Origin: Candidatus Woesearchaeota archaeon
GTDB taxonomy: Archaea > Nanobdellota > Nanobdellia > Woesearchaeales > JAFGUC01
Length of the DNA stretch: 63,493 bases
Assembly: GCA_016938695.1 (NCBI GenBank)
Contig: JAFGUC010000082.1
Coordinates: forward strand, 1-63,493
Direction: 5' to 3'
The notes under the pieces were generated by a model. It ran no database searches and was not told the origin of the DNA. It worked only from the letters and a program-made list of their open reading frames with translations. Positions 19,484 to 28,184 of the stretch are shown here, piece after piece. The number at the start of each line of letters is the position of its first letter. The stretch's first letter is position 1. The position numbers and the translations under genes were made by a program.

Positions 19484-19574
19484 AAAAAAGCCTCTAGCTC
19501 AATTCTAGGTTAATAACAGGAGAAATAGATCTCCAGCGTAGACAAGCCCTAAACAAAGTGTAGGACCGGTCTAC
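19484..19574 (-). ncRNA. Structured rps15 leader or independent small RNA
   Basis: This GC-richer stretch has three stems. The strongest (19538-19574) pairs GTAGAC with GTCTAC and, after one mismatch, GGTCCTA with TAGGGCT around a nine-base loop. Next come GGAGA/TCTCC (19519-19534) and a CTAG/CTAG stem, then T6 on the minus strand (19484-19489). A minus-strand TATA element (TCTATAAATGG, 19587-19597) would start transcription close to the first stem. It is either the 5' leader of rps15, possibly autoregulatory, or a separate RNA of about 85-90 bases ending at T6. It does not fold as a tRNA, and I see no clear C/D boxes or ACA tail. Confidence 0.4.
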
Positions 19575-19624
19575 CTATCATGTAGCCATTTATAGACTTT
19601 ATTTTATGACTTTCATACGCAGGA

Positions 19625-19660
19625 TTTATAAACCTTACGGTTTTTTCATGTCTTGGTGAG
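19625..19660 (+). promoter_or_regulatory. Promoter and ribosome-binding site of the OB-DHH gene
   Basis: A TATA element (TTTATAAA, 19625-19632) predicts a start near 19650, followed by GGTGAG (19655-19660) six bases before the ATG at 19667. It is divergent from the rps15 promoter. Confidence 0.6.
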
Positions 19661-19666
19661 AGATAA

Positions 19667-21253
19667 ATGGAAAGAATTATCATAAAAGACAGAAAGAAAG
19701 AAAGTAACAATTCTGTTGCAGTGCCAACAGAGATTGTAGGTATAACAAAAGAAAAGATTGGTCAAAGATTCATAATCAAAGGACGTGTTGAAAACATTGT
19801 TCAAACAAGCGGTCCTACACTATTTATGTTATTTGATGGAACAGCATCAATTACTGCTAAAGCATTCATAAAAGCAGGAGAACGTGCATATCAAGAAATA
19901 AACAAAACAGATGTAATGGAAGCAACCGTTGAGATTAGAGAACACAACAATGAACTTGAAGCAGAAATTCATTCTTGTAAAAAATCACTAGCACAAGATT
20001 TCAATCAACTAGTTCTTGAAAGAGTTAATAGACTTGCAAAACCAGAAAATCCTGAATTCATGATTAAAAGTGATATTCTAGAAAAACTACGACCTAAGTT
20101 CCTTAATGCTGCTTTTGAAATCAAAAAAGCAATAATGGAAAAAAGGCCAATTATTGTAAGACATCATGCAGATTGTGACGGATATTGTGCAGGAATTGCA
20201 TTAGAACGAGCAATCTTACCATTAGTTCAAGAACATAATGATGAAAGAGATGCTTGGAGATTATACAAAAGAGCTCCATCTAAAGCACCATTCTACGAAT
20301 ATATGGACGTTACAAAAGACTTGGCTTTTGCATTAGAAGACATGGAAAAGTTCGGTCTAAAAGAACCAGTAATTATCTTAGCTGATAATGGTTCAACACA
20401 CGAAGATGTTTTAGCAATTAAGAAACTAAGCATATACGGATGTAAAGTTATCGTAATTGATCACCACTATCCAGGAGACGTTGCAGACGAGAAATCAGAA
20501 GTTGATGAATTCGTAATAGCGCACGTTAACCCATATTTAGTTGGTGGAGATTCAAACCTTTGTGCAGGAATGCTTTGTACAGAAATTGCAAGATTTATTC
20601 ACAAAGAAAGCGACAATATCAAATTCTTGCCAGGTCTTGCAGGAACTTCAGACAGGTGTAAAGGTTCTGAATACGAACAATATCTAAAAATTGCAGAAGA
20701 CAAAGGTTATACTTTAGAACAATTAAGAAATACTGCAGAATGTGTTGATTTTGAAGCACATTATTTAAGATTTGTCGAATCAAGAAGTTTAGTAAATGAT
20801 TTACTCGGTAGAGACAGAGACAAACAAAAAGATTTAATTGATCTTCTGATAAAAGATATCAACAAAAGAAAAGAACAACAATTAATCGTTGCAAAACACT
20901 ATTGTAAAGTCGAACAAATTGGTTCAATAAAAATTGTTGAAGTTGATGCTGCAAGAATTACAAACCGTGGAGATTACCCTGCTGTAGGAAAAACAGTTGG
21001 AATGTTACATGACAGTTTCAATGACAAAAGAGTAATAACTTTAGGTCTTGGAGAAGATTTTATCACAATCAGAATTGGTGATGAAATCAATGCAAACATA
21101 AACAAAATTGTTGAACACCTGCAAAAAGAAAAACCACACACTTTCGCAGAAGGTGGAGGACATGAACACGCAGGAACAATTAAGTTTGTACCAGCAGCAT
21201 TTTCTGAAATAGTAAATTTTACTAAAGAAGAAATTAAGAAGTCAAATAATTAA
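19667..21253 (+). CDS. OB-fold plus DHH/DHHA1 phosphoesterase (archaeal RecJ-like)
   Basis: A 528-residue protein. Residues 20-110 look like an OB-fold nucleic-acid-binding domain. The DHH domain follows, with RHHADCDG (165-172), LADNGST (239-245) and VIDHHYPGD (264-272), and a DHHA1 domain ends with GGGHEHAGT near residue 500. This layout resembles archaeal COG1107-type RecJ-like proteins, but the DnaJ-type zinc finger found in some members is not visible. It is predicted to hydrolyse nucleic-acid ends or short oligonucleotides in the cytoplasm. It stands divergently from rps15 and the second RecJ-like gene. Its last 20 bases overlap the convergent ureohydrolase gene. Confidence 0.8.
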   Translation: MERIIIKDRKKESNNSVAVPTEIVGITKEKIGQRFIIKGRVENIVQTSGPTLFMLFDGTASITAKAFIKAGERAYQEINKTDVMEATVEIREHNNELEAEIHSCKKSLAQDFNQLVLERVNRLAKPENPEFMIKSDILEKLRPKFLNAAFEIKKAIMEKRPIIVRHHADCDGYCAGIALERAILPLVQEHNDERDAWRLYKRAPSKAPFYEYMDVTKDLAFALEDMEKFGLKEPVIILADNGSTHEDVLAIKKLSIYGCKVIVIDHHYPGDVADEKSEVDEFVIAHVNPYLVGGDSNLCAGMLCTEIARFIHKESDNIKFLPGLAGTSDRCKGSEYEQYLKIAEDKGYTLEQLRNTAECVDFEAHYLRFVESRSLVNDLLGRDRDKQKDLIDLLIKDINKRKEQQLIVAKHYCKVEQIGSIKIVEVDAARITNRGDYPAVGKTVGMLHDSFNDKRVITLGLGEDFITIRIGDEINANINKIVEHLQKEKPHTFAEGGGHEHAGTIKFVPAAFSEIVNFTKEEIKKSNN

Positions 21254-21986
21254 TGACTTCTTCAATTAATTGCAATTCTTTTCCTTCTTCATCTAACGAA
21301 GGCATAAATTCTACAATATCAAAATCAACAATCTGTTCTTTAAAGCACATAAACATCTTAAAATCATCAAGTTCAAATCCGCCACTTTCAGGATATCCAG
21401 TTGCTTTAATTACACTTGAATCAAAAAAATCAACATCCAATGACAAATAAATATGTTCTTTATTTTTTGTAAATTCATAAATTTCATTTGCAATTTTTTC
21501 TTTTTCATCAGTTGCATAAAGAACTTTTATTTTTTCTTCATTCACAAATTCTAATTCTTTCTCCCAATAGTTTCTTGCACCAACAATCAAGATATTTTTT
21601 GGTTTAACTGCTCCAACCTTAACTAAAGATTTTATAACATCTTCATGCGTTGGCGGTAAAAAGTCATCTTCAGCATCTATATGTGCATCGAAATAAACTA
21701 AAGTCAAATCTCTGTATTTCTCTGATGCTGCCTTAACTAATGAAAAAGTAACAGAATGATCTCCACCAAGTCCAATAACTCTACGGTTCTCATCATGCAA
21801 TGCCAATGATTTTTCATAAATATTCTCATGAGTTGCATCAGGATCATACTGATCAACAATCACGTCACTTACATCCATGTTAATCAAATTAGAAATAACA
21901 TTCGGTGCTTCTCGTGAACCCTTCACCTTGAGATTTGATCCATCAAAAGGTATTCTTAGAAAAATATCTCGTTTAGTATCGTCCAT
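21234..21986 (-). CDS. Ureohydrolase family protein (arginase/agmatinase-like)
   Basis: A 250-residue protein with the family's manganese ligands: GGDHS (74-78), FDAHIDAED (99-107) and SLDVDFFD (182-189). It would hydrolyse a guanidino group (agmatine, arginine or similar) to urea plus an amine. At 250 residues it is shorter than the usual 290-310, and the last metal motif is SLDVDFFDSS rather than the common DPxxAP form, so the substrate is uncertain. It overlaps the upstream 129-residue gene by 14 bases, suggesting a two-gene unit. A GTGAG stretch lies just before the ATG. Confidence 0.75.
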   Translation of the reverse strand: MDDTKRDIFLRIPFDGSNLKVKGSREAPNVISNLINMDVSDVIVDQYDPDATHENIYEKSLALHDENRRVIGLGGDHSVTFSLVKAASEKYRDLTLVYFDAHIDAEDDFLPPTHEDVIKSLVKVGAVKPKNILIVGARNYWEKELEFVNEEKIKVLYATDEKEKIANEIYEFTKNKEHIYLSLDVDFFDSSVIKATGYPESGGFELDDFKMFMCFKEQIVDFDIVEFMPSLDEEGKELQLIEEVINYLTS

Positions 21987-22362
21987 TAAAACTCACTGCA
22001 AAAATGCTTTTACCCTTAATATCATCAGAAACTACGTCATGTGAAGGAAATGTATAACAAATAACATTTCTCCCCACAGTCTTTAATGGGTATTTAGTAA
22101 TTTTTTCTAAAACATTCTCATCAACAAAAAGAGAATCTCTTGAATTATTCAATTCGATTATCAATTGGATATATGATTTATTTTCAAAAAAAGGTCTGTA
22201 TTGCTCACCATTTGCATTCAAATTAACCTCAAATATTTTACCTAACTGTTTATTACATTTCTCTAATAAAGTTTCCAAATTTTCAAATGGTGTAAATTCT
22301 ATTACAGGATTTACTATAACATCCTTTCCTTCAAATCTAAAAATACCGTTTTGATAACGCAT
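21973..22362 (-). CDS. Hypothetical protein coupled to the ureohydrolase
   Basis: A 129-residue protein that I do not recognise. It is mixed alpha/beta, with no signal peptide and no membrane helix. A TATA element (CTTATAAAAG, about 22386-22395) lies about 25 bases upstream of the ATG, so the mRNA is probably leaderless, and its 3' end overlaps the ureohydrolase start by 14 bases. The pairing suggests a role in the same reaction, perhaps as an accessory subunit; this is inference from position only. Confidence 0.6.
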   Translation of the reverse strand: MRYQNGIFRFEGKDVIVNPVIEFTPFENLETLLEKCNKQLGKIFEVNLNANGEQYRPFFENKSYIQLIIELNNSRDSLFVDENVLEKITKYPLKTVGRNVICYTFPSHDVVSDDIKGKSIFAVSFNGRY

Positions 22363-22395
22363 AAGGCATATTTTTTCGTTAATCTTTTATAAGTT

Positions 22396-24096
22396 TTACT
22401 CTTTCTTTTGAATATATGGACCTAAAATCATATCTTTGTAAGATTTTCCAGCAGGAACCTTAGGATACAATATTTCTTCAGAATCAGTTATTATTTCCAA
22501 AAATCCCATTCTTTGTTCTAAAAAAACATCCAATTCTTTTTCTATATTGTCCGTTATTCTCTTTGCATATGTAAATCCAAACGATTTTGCAATATCTGCG
22601 AAATTAACATCCTGGTTTCTTACTGTTCCCGTTCTTACTCCATTATATGCTACGTCTTGCAAATTCTGAACCATCCCATCACTATGATTATTTAACATAA
22701 TGATTTTTATCGGAATATCAAGTGTTGCAATAGTGTGAAGTTCTCCTAAATTCATTCGCAAACCTCCATCACCATCTATTGCAACTATAGATGAATTTTT
22801 ATTCGCAAAATAAACCCCAATTGAAGTAGGTATAGAAAAACCCATTGTTCCAAATGCTCCGGACGTCATAAAAGATTTAGGAGTATGCATTTGCAAATAT
22901 TGTGCAGCAAGCATCTGATGATTTCCAACCCCAGTTGTTATTTTTTCAGTTGTTATTTTTTTTGATAAAACATCAATGACTTGTGCAGATTGCAACCTAT
23001 CTGAAGTTCTATTATAATTTAATGGATATAATTTTTTTAATTGTATTGCTCTCATTCTCCAATTATCAATATCCATTTTAATATCATATTTCTTTGAATA
23101 TTCAATTAAATCTTTTAGAGCAGTTGCTGCATCTCCAATAAATGAAAATTCAGGAGAACGTTCCGATTTTATCTGATGCATCTTGACAGGATTAATATCA
23201 ATATAGGCAATCTTTGCATCAATTGCAAATCCTACTTTTTCAGCAACACGGTCATCCCAACGTGTTCCTATTGCAAAGAAAAAATCATTCTCTTGAATAA
23301 TCATATTTGCATAAGGTGTTCCAAACATTCCAAGCATTCCCAGATTCAACTCATTTCGTTCATCATCTACGCCTTTCGCCATTAATGTATGAACAACAGG
23401 TATCTGAAAATAATTTTGAAATTCTCTAAATATATTACTTGCCCTAACAGAATTTAATCCACCACCAATGTACAATAATGGTTTTTTTGAATTTTCTAAT
23501 AAATCAAAAAAATTCTTACACTGATTATCACTCAAATGTTTTTCATCATGATAATTTTCTTTAAATTGCATTATATCTAAATTTCTGTATTGATGGATTT
23601 TCAATTGCTTGTTAGATGGAAAATCAATTACAACTGGTCCAGGCTTTCCAGATTTTGCAAAAAAATAAGCATCTTTTACAATTGCTTCAACATCATCACC
23701 ATTTGATAATTTTATCACTTTTTTAGCAGCATCCTTAAATACACTCTCGACACTAATATGTTGAAACGAATCTGTTCCGATTTTATGTTCTGGAACTTGT
23801 CCAGCAAAAACTAACAATGGAATACTATCGCCAAATGCGTCTGCAACACTAGTTAGCGTATTTGTAATTGCAGGTCCAGACGTTACAATTGCAACACCAA
23901 CTTTATCACTTGACCTTGAATAACCAGCTGCACTAAACGCAGAAGATTGCTCATTTGAATTTATTACAACTTTTATTTTACTTTTGCTCAATGCGTGGTA
24001 CACTGGTAAAATTGCTGCACCAGTATAACCAAAAATACAATCAACTCCTAAATCTTCCAAGCTTTTTATTAAAACTTCAGCCCCATTGAATTCCAT
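22396..24096 (-). CDS. Acetolactate-synthase-like ThDP enzyme (large subunit)
   Basis: A 566-residue thiamine-diphosphate enzyme. Visible motifs: the catalytic Glu in NSNEQSSAFSAAGYSR (about residue 49), GTDSFQ characteristic of acetohydroxyacid synthases, and the ThDP/Mg site GDGGLRMNLGEL followed by MLNNHSDGMVQN. Length is typical for IlvB. A longer reading from TTG at 24123 exists, but GGAGG five bases before the ATG at 24096 decides the start. No ilvN, ilvC or ilvD is nearby, so whether it makes acetolactate for branched amino acids or carries out another 2-keto-acid reaction is open. A long leader with inverted repeats precedes it. Confidence 0.8.
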   Translation of the reverse strand: MEFNGAEVLIKSLEDLGVDCIFGYTGAAILPVYHALSKSKIKVVINSNEQSSAFSAAGYSRSSDKVGVAIVTSGPAITNTLTSVADAFGDSIPLLVFAGQVPEHKIGTDSFQHISVESVFKDAAKKVIKLSNGDDVEAIVKDAYFFAKSGKPGPVVIDFPSNKQLKIHQYRNLDIMQFKENYHDEKHLSDNQCKNFFDLLENSKKPLLYIGGGLNSVRASNIFREFQNYFQIPVVHTLMAKGVDDERNELNLGMLGMFGTPYANMIIQENDFFFAIGTRWDDRVAEKVGFAIDAKIAYIDINPVKMHQIKSERSPEFSFIGDAATALKDLIEYSKKYDIKMDIDNWRMRAIQLKKLYPLNYNRTSDRLQSAQVIDVLSKKITTEKITTGVGNHQMLAAQYLQMHTPKSFMTSGAFGTMGFSIPTSIGVYFANKNSSIVAIDGDGGLRMNLGELHTIATLDIPIKIIMLNNHSDGMVQNLQDVAYNGVRTGTVRNQDVNFADIAKSFGFTYAKRITDNIEKELDVFLEQRMGFLEIITDSEEILYPKVPAGKSYKDMILGPYIQKKE

Positions 24097-24290
24097 TGTT
24101 TCCTCCAGTTCAAATAGGCTCAAATGAAGTTATCTAGTAAGTTTAATTTTTGTAGAATACGACACTTGAGCCAATAAACTTTACTCAAGCGACTAACAGC
24201 ACCACTACTACAAGCAATAATAATACACTTTGTAGATTAGTGATGTTATTCATACAAATAGTAAATCATAAAAAATATTTAAATGTTTGT
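24097..24290 (-). promoter_or_regulatory. Long structured leader and promoter of the ThDP-enzyme gene
   Basis: A minus-strand TATA-like element (ATTTAAATATTTTTTA, centred near 24277) predicts a start near 24250, giving a leader of about 150 bases. In it are CTTGAG/CTCAAG arms (about 24166-24191) and a CACTA-CTAC/GTAG-AT-TAGTG stem. This may regulate the gene. On the other strand CTTTTATATTTC (about 24300-24311) serves the leaderless phosphatase gene. Confidence 0.35.
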
Positions 24291-24329
24291 ATTAGAAACG
24301 CTTTTATATTTCAAGGTTAAATAATAAAT

Positions 24330-24902
24330 ATGAAACTCATAATTACTCGCCACGGTGAGACTCTCGAAAATATAAATAAAATTTGTCAAGGGCAAACAGA
24401 AGGAACACTTTCTGAAAATGGAATTGAACAAGCTAAAAAACTTGCTTTACGTTTAAAGGACACAAAAATTGATGCAATTTATTCAAGTAGTCTAAGAAGA
24501 ACAATTGATACATCAAAAGAAATTCTAAAATTTCATCCTCAATTAAAATTAAACTTAGACAAAAGAATAATGGAAAGATACCTAGAAAGATTTGAGAATA
24601 AACCATTTCCTGAAGATTGGGACTGGGATAATCTTCCAGAAGGTGTTGAAACAAATCAAGAAATGTATAACAGAGTAAAAGATTTTCTAGATGACATTTA
24701 CAAAAAACACAAAGATGAAACAGTATTAATTGTATGCCACGGTGGAACTAAAATAGCATTTCTAAATATAATATACAATAAATCCCCTGAAGAATCAAAC
24801 ACATGGGACCACATTAAAAATACTTCAATATCTGAATTTACAATAGAAGAAGACGGAAAACACAAAGTTCATGTTCTAAATGACACAACACATCTAAAAT
24901 GA
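24330..24902 (+). CDS. Histidine phosphatase (phosphoglycerate mutase-like)
   Basis: A 190-residue member of the histidine phosphatase superfamily. The RHGE motif at residues 7-10 carries the phospho-accepting His, SSLRRTIDT has the conserved Arg, ERYLERFE occupies the acid/base position, and VCHGG carries the second catalytic His. It could be a cofactor-dependent phosphoglycerate mutase or a small-molecule phosphatase; the sequence does not decide. The mRNA is probably leaderless. Its stop overlaps the next ATG, so it is coupled to the nuclease-fusion gene. Confidence 0.8.
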   Translation: MKLIITRHGETLENINKICQGQTEGTLSENGIEQAKKLALRLKDTKIDAIYSSSLRRTIDTSKEILKFHPQLKLNLDKRIMERYLERFENKPFPEDWDWDNLPEGVETNQEMYNRVKDFLDDIYKKHKDETVLIVCHGGTKIAFLNIIYNKSPEESNTWDHIKNTSISEFTIEEDGKHKVHVLNDTTHLK

Positions 24903-26176
24903 TAACAAAATCAGACTACATGCTATTTTGCAAATGTCCAAAACTATTCTGGAATAGAAGTAAAATTACTCTTAATGAAACAGAACTATATAGAATGAAA
25001 CAAGGAAATTTAGTAGGTGACCTTGCAAGAAAACTATTTCCAAACGGAACATTTAACGAATACAAAAAAGGAATTCCTTCCTTTGAAAAATCATTTACAT
25101 TCAATGAATTCTTAATAAAACCAGATATTCTAACCAATGATTTAATCGAAGTAAAATCATCATCAAAAGTAAAAGATGAACATCTAAAAGACATTGGATT
25201 CCAAAAATACGTTCTAGAAAACTCAGGAATTAATGTTGAAAATTATTATGTAATGCACATCAATTCATCATTTGTAAAAGGCGAACCACTTAAAAATTTT
25301 TTCACAAAAGAAAAAGTTGAACCAATAGAACCAGATTTATCAATTTTAGATCTAAAAGAAGAACCAAGAGCAATCTATTCAACAGAATGTACAGACTGTC
25401 CAATTAAAAAAACATGTTTGCCCGAAAATACAATCACACATTTATTCTTAGACAAAAAAAGAGCTTATGAACTTCTAAATAAAGGCATAACTTCAATTAC
25501 TGAAGTCGAACCTAAAAACGAAAAACAAGAAATACAAAAACAAAATAAAATTCATGTCAATAAAGAAAAAATAAAATCATTTCTCGACGAGTTTATCAGT
25601 CCTGTTCATTATCTAGACTTTGAAACATTTTCACCAGTATTTCCTATTTATGAAAATACAAATCCATACCAAGCAATTCCATTCCAATACTCATTACACA
25701 TTGAAGAAGAACATATATCTTTCATTGCGGACCATACAAAAGATCCTAGATTAGAATTCTTAGAAAGCTTACAAAAAAACATATTACCAACAGGAAGTAT
25801 TGTTGTATACAATCAAACATTTGAAAAATCAATTTTAAAACGACTTGCAAAAGATTTTCCAGTCTATAAATCATTTGTCGACTCAATACTACCTAGAATA
25901 ATTGACCTAGCAGTTCCTTTCAAAAATTTTTATTATTATAATCCTTTACAAAAAGGAAAATATTCAATTAAATACGTTCTTCCAGCACTAACTGAAATTT
26001 CATACAAAGACTTAGAAATCCAAAATGGTGAAGATGCTAGCTACAAATATTATTCGTTAGTCACAGGTGAAGAAACCAATGTTAATAAAATTCTTCAAGA
26101 TTTAGACAAATACTGCGAGTTAGACACATTAGCAGAATTAAAAATAATAAAAAAATTAAAAAAATTAATCGAATAA
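24899..26176 (+). CDS. Cas4-like nuclease fused to DEDD exonuclease (DUF2779-like)
   Basis: A 425-residue protein with two nuclease modules. The N-terminal module (1-180) looks like a PD-(D/E)XK/Cas4-type exonuclease: Asp76, EVK (84-86) and QKY (102-104). Candidate iron-sulfur Cys are one at the N-terminus (C11 or C13) and C164, C167, C173, spaced as in Cas4/AddB. The C-terminal module (about 232-425) resembles DUF2779, an RNase H-like DEDD exonuclease: YLDFETF (D240, E242), VYNQTFEKSIL and a late YCELDTLAELKI. No cas genes are nearby. Coupling to the phosphatase by an ATGA overlap is unexplained. It probably acts in DNA repair or foreign-DNA processing. Confidence 0.75.
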   Translation: MITKSDYMLFCKCPKLFWNRSKITLNETELYRMKQGNLVGDLARKLFPNGTFNEYKKGIPSFEKSFTFNEFLIKPDILTNDLIEVKSSSKVKDEHLKDIGFQKYVLENSGINVENYYVMHINSSFVKGEPLKNFFTKEKVEPIEPDLSILDLKEEPRAIYSTECTDCPIKKTCLPENTITHLFLDKKRAYELLNKGITSITEVEPKNEKQEIQKQNKIHVNKEKIKSFLDEFISPVHYLDFETFSPVFPIYENTNPYQAIPFQYSLHIEEEHISFIADHTKDPRLEFLESLQKNILPTGSIVVYNQTFEKSILKRLAKDFPVYKSFVDSILPRIIDLAVPFKNFYYYNPLQKGKYSIKYVLPALTEISYKDLEIQNGEDASYKYYSLVTGEETNVNKILQDLDKYCELDTLAELKIIKKLKKLIE

Positions 26177-26782
26177 ATTACTTGGAGCTTTTTCAGTTCC
26201 TGCATCAGCTTGGAACATAGTTTTTATATCAAAACCAAACATTCCTGCTAAAATGTTTCCAGGGAACCTTCGAACCTTCAAATTATATTCTTTAACAGCA
26301 GTGTTGTAAATATCTCGTTCAACTTTTATTCTGTTTTCAGTTCCTGCCAATTCATCTTGCAATGACAAGAAATTTTCTGTTGCCTTAAGTTCAGGATAAC
26401 TCTCAACATTAATATTCAATCCATTATATTCAGAGATTACTGAATCCATTTGGTTTGAAGCTTGAGTTAATTCTTCAGGCGTTTGTGCTTGTTGAACTGC
26501 TTGTTGTGCTGCAACTGCGCTCGTTCTTACAGCTGCAATTTTTGTTTGCGTTTCTTGTTCAAATTTAACTGCTGCTTGAACAGTATCAACTAAATTTGGA
26601 ATCAAATCTGCTCTTCGTTGGTAAGCAGATTGCACATTAGCCCACTTCTCATTAACAGATTCATCTACAGTAACAAAACCATTATATGAACCTGCAAAAA
26701 TCATACCAATCAAGACAATTGCTCCAATTATTGCAGCAATAATCCATTTGGTATTATTACTTTTTATTTGTTTTTTTGCCAT
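26165..26782 (-). CDS. lemA: LemA family membrane protein
   Basis: A 205-residue protein with one N-terminal transmembrane helix (about 12-32) and a four-helix LemA core: NEKWANVQSAYQRRADLIPNLV is split here across NEKWANVQSAYQRR and ADLIPNLVDTVQ, followed by a TEAEN-like NFLSLQDELAGTENRI and a C-terminal FPGNILAGMFGF. AGGTGA precedes the ATG. It overlaps the upstream zinc-ribbon gene by 26 bases and follows the TPM gene; LemA and TPM proteins are often encoded together. Its role in the envelope is unknown in the family. It overlaps the convergent nuclease gene by 12 bases. Confidence 0.85.
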   Translation of the reverse strand: MAKKQIKSNNTKWIIAAIIGAIVLIGMIFAGSYNGFVTVDESVNEKWANVQSAYQRRADLIPNLVDTVQAAVKFEQETQTKIAAVRTSAVAAQQAVQQAQTPEELTQASNQMDSVISEYNGLNINVESYPELKATENFLSLQDELAGTENRIKVERDIYNTAVKEYNLKVRRFPGNILAGMFGFDIKTMFQADAGTEKAPSNLFD

Positions 26783-26999
26783 TAGTTTTCACCTTTTTAA
26801 CAAGTTTATCTATTTCACCGTCATCAAGCCACATACCATTGCAATGTGGACATACATCGATTGTTATTTTTTCTTTTTGTACTTTTTTTAATTTACTGTT
26901 GCATCTTGGACAAATTAAAATTACATCTTCTGATAAATTTAATCTTCGTCCTAAAAATAACCATGATAAGAATTGTTTAGTTCTTCCTATTTTTTTCAT
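26757..26999 (-). CDS. Small zinc-ribbon protein (TFIIB-type zinc finger)
   Basis: An 80-residue protein with two CxxC pairs, CPRC and CPHC, about 20 residues apart, and a GMWLDDGEI motif, as in zf-TFIIB domains (PF13453). A longer frame upstream reads through the glycine-rich end of the TPM gene and is not real. The ATG at 26999 lies one base after the TPM stop and downstream of GGAGG, so I chose it. It sits between TPM and LemA genes in one operon. Confidence 0.75.
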   Translation of the reverse strand: MKKIGRTKQFLSWLFLGRRLNLSEDVILICPRCNSKLKKVQKEKITIDVCPHCNGMWLDDGEIDKLVKKVKTNGKKTNKK

Positions 27000-27000
27000 T

Positions 27001-27747
27001 TTACCATCCTCCACCAGCCCCGCCACCACCGAAGCTACCGCCACCAAAACCGCCAAATCCACCACTTCCTCCAAAACCACCACGTCCGCCTCCTCTAAAA
27101 AAAGAAGAAGCAAGCATAGCTGTCAATAACAAATTATCGTCATCATTGTCTTTTTTATTTTTTGGTTTCTTCTTATCAGCTGTAATGGATCTAATCAAAG
27201 ACATAAAAAACATAATTATTAAAAAAATAACCCAAGGATTAATATTAATTTCTGATACAGTGTATTCTACTTTATTTGTTGCGTTAACACCAAGCTCTTC
27301 TGAAATTGCATTAACGCTGTTTAATACTCCTTCGTAATACATTTCCTTTTGAAAATAAGGAACAAGATAATTTCGCCCAATTCTTCCTATTTTTGCATCA
27401 TTAAAAATAGGTTCTAAACCTCGCCCCACATTAAACCAATACTTCCTGTCGTCAACTGCAACTAAAAGCAATAGACCATTGTTTGTACTATCTCCTAAAT
27501 TATTATTAGAAATTTTTTGTGCAAAATCCTGAGAATCATAGCCATCTAACGTGTCTACTATTACAACCGCCATTTCTGCCTTTTTAGAATTGTAGATTAA
27601 CTCTAACTGATTTGACAAGATAGTAGATTGTTCAGCTGTCAATAAATTAGAATAATCATTAACAAAAGAAGTAATTTTAGTTTGTTCAGGCGTTTGTGCC
27701 AAAACAAACGGGATTAAAAGCAATATGAGAAAGATTAGTTTCTTCAT
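27001..27747 (-). CDS. TPM-domain protein with glycine-rich C-terminus
   Basis: A 248-residue protein with a signal peptide (1-17, cut near VLA-Q), a TPM domain (about 20-155) with the usual VNDYSNLL, AVVIVDTLDG and GLLLLVAVDDRKYWF, a transmembrane helix (about 171-188) and a terminal tail of Gly/Phe/Ser repeats ending GGGGAGGGW, as in bacterial YgcG-like proteins. Its function is unresolved in the family; a phosphatase role has been proposed for plant TPM domains. It is first in an operon with the zinc-ribbon and LemA genes. Confidence 0.85.
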   Translation of the reverse strand: MKKLIFLILLLIPFVLAQTPEQTKITSFVNDYSNLLTAEQSTILSNQLELIYNSKKAEMAVVIVDTLDGYDSQDFAQKISNNNLGDSTNNGLLLLVAVDDRKYWFNVGRGLEPIFNDAKIGRIGRNYLVPYFQKEMYYEGVLNSVNAISEELGVNATNKVEYTVSEININPWVIFLIIMFFMSLIRSITADKKKPKNKKDNDDDNLLLTAMLASSFFRGGGRGGFGGSGGFGGFGGGSFGGGGAGGGW

Positions 27748-27788
27748 ATGGTAGTTTTTGTCGTGAGTGTTTAAAAAAGTATTGGATT

Positions 27789-28184
27789 TTAAATAGAGAT
27801 TTTATCTTTAACAACCAAAAGTAAAGGCTCAAATAAATCTTTAGCTAAATTAATAACATCAAATACTTCTAATTCATTTGGTTTGTATCCATAATAATTG
27901 ATATTATGACGAAGTCTTCTCAAATTATCCAATAAATTTATAGGACGACTGGTTTTAACATTTAATTTCAAAAGTTCATTAATTGGTTCAATATGATTCT
28001 CAGAAAAAAAGCCATGATTAATCAAAAGAGCATCACCTAATTTTCTAAATGATTCATAAATATTTCTAACTATTGTAGAACTAGATGACTCATTAACAGG
28101 AAGAGTTAAAGTAAATTTCATATCACTCTCAGCAGACAAAACAATACTTAATGCATTTTTCTTATCTGGTCTTTTTATTCTCAA
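27789..28184 (-). CDS. HEPN-like protein, partner of HTH-nucleotidyltransferase
   Basis: A 131-residue, largely helical protein. NLRRLRHNINYYGY near residue 90 resembles the HEPN R-x(4-6)-H segment and the NxxYxGY variants of nucleotidyltransferase partner proteins. The ATG overlaps the stop of the upstream HTH-nucleotidyltransferase gene (28181-28184), the gene order usual for MNT/HEPN pairs. In such pairs HEPN is an RNase toxin and MNT blocks it by adding AMP; whether this divergent pair behaves so is inference. Confidence 0.55.
   Translation of the reverse strand: MRIKRPDKKNALSIVLSAESDMKFTLTLPVNESSSSTIVRNIYESFRKLGDALLINHGFFSENHIEPINELLKLNVKTSRPINLLDNLRRLRHNINYYGYKPNELEVFDVINLAKDLFEPLLLVVKDKISI

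Noticed and set aside
19484-19574. tRNA in the rps15 upstream region
   Set aside because: There is no TTCGA T-loop and no acceptor pairing; the stems do not make a cloverleaf.
26757-27113. 118-residue reading of the zinc-ribbon gene
   Set aside because: The first 38 residues come from another frame of the glycine-rich TPM end; the ATG at 26999 with GGAGG upstream is the better start.
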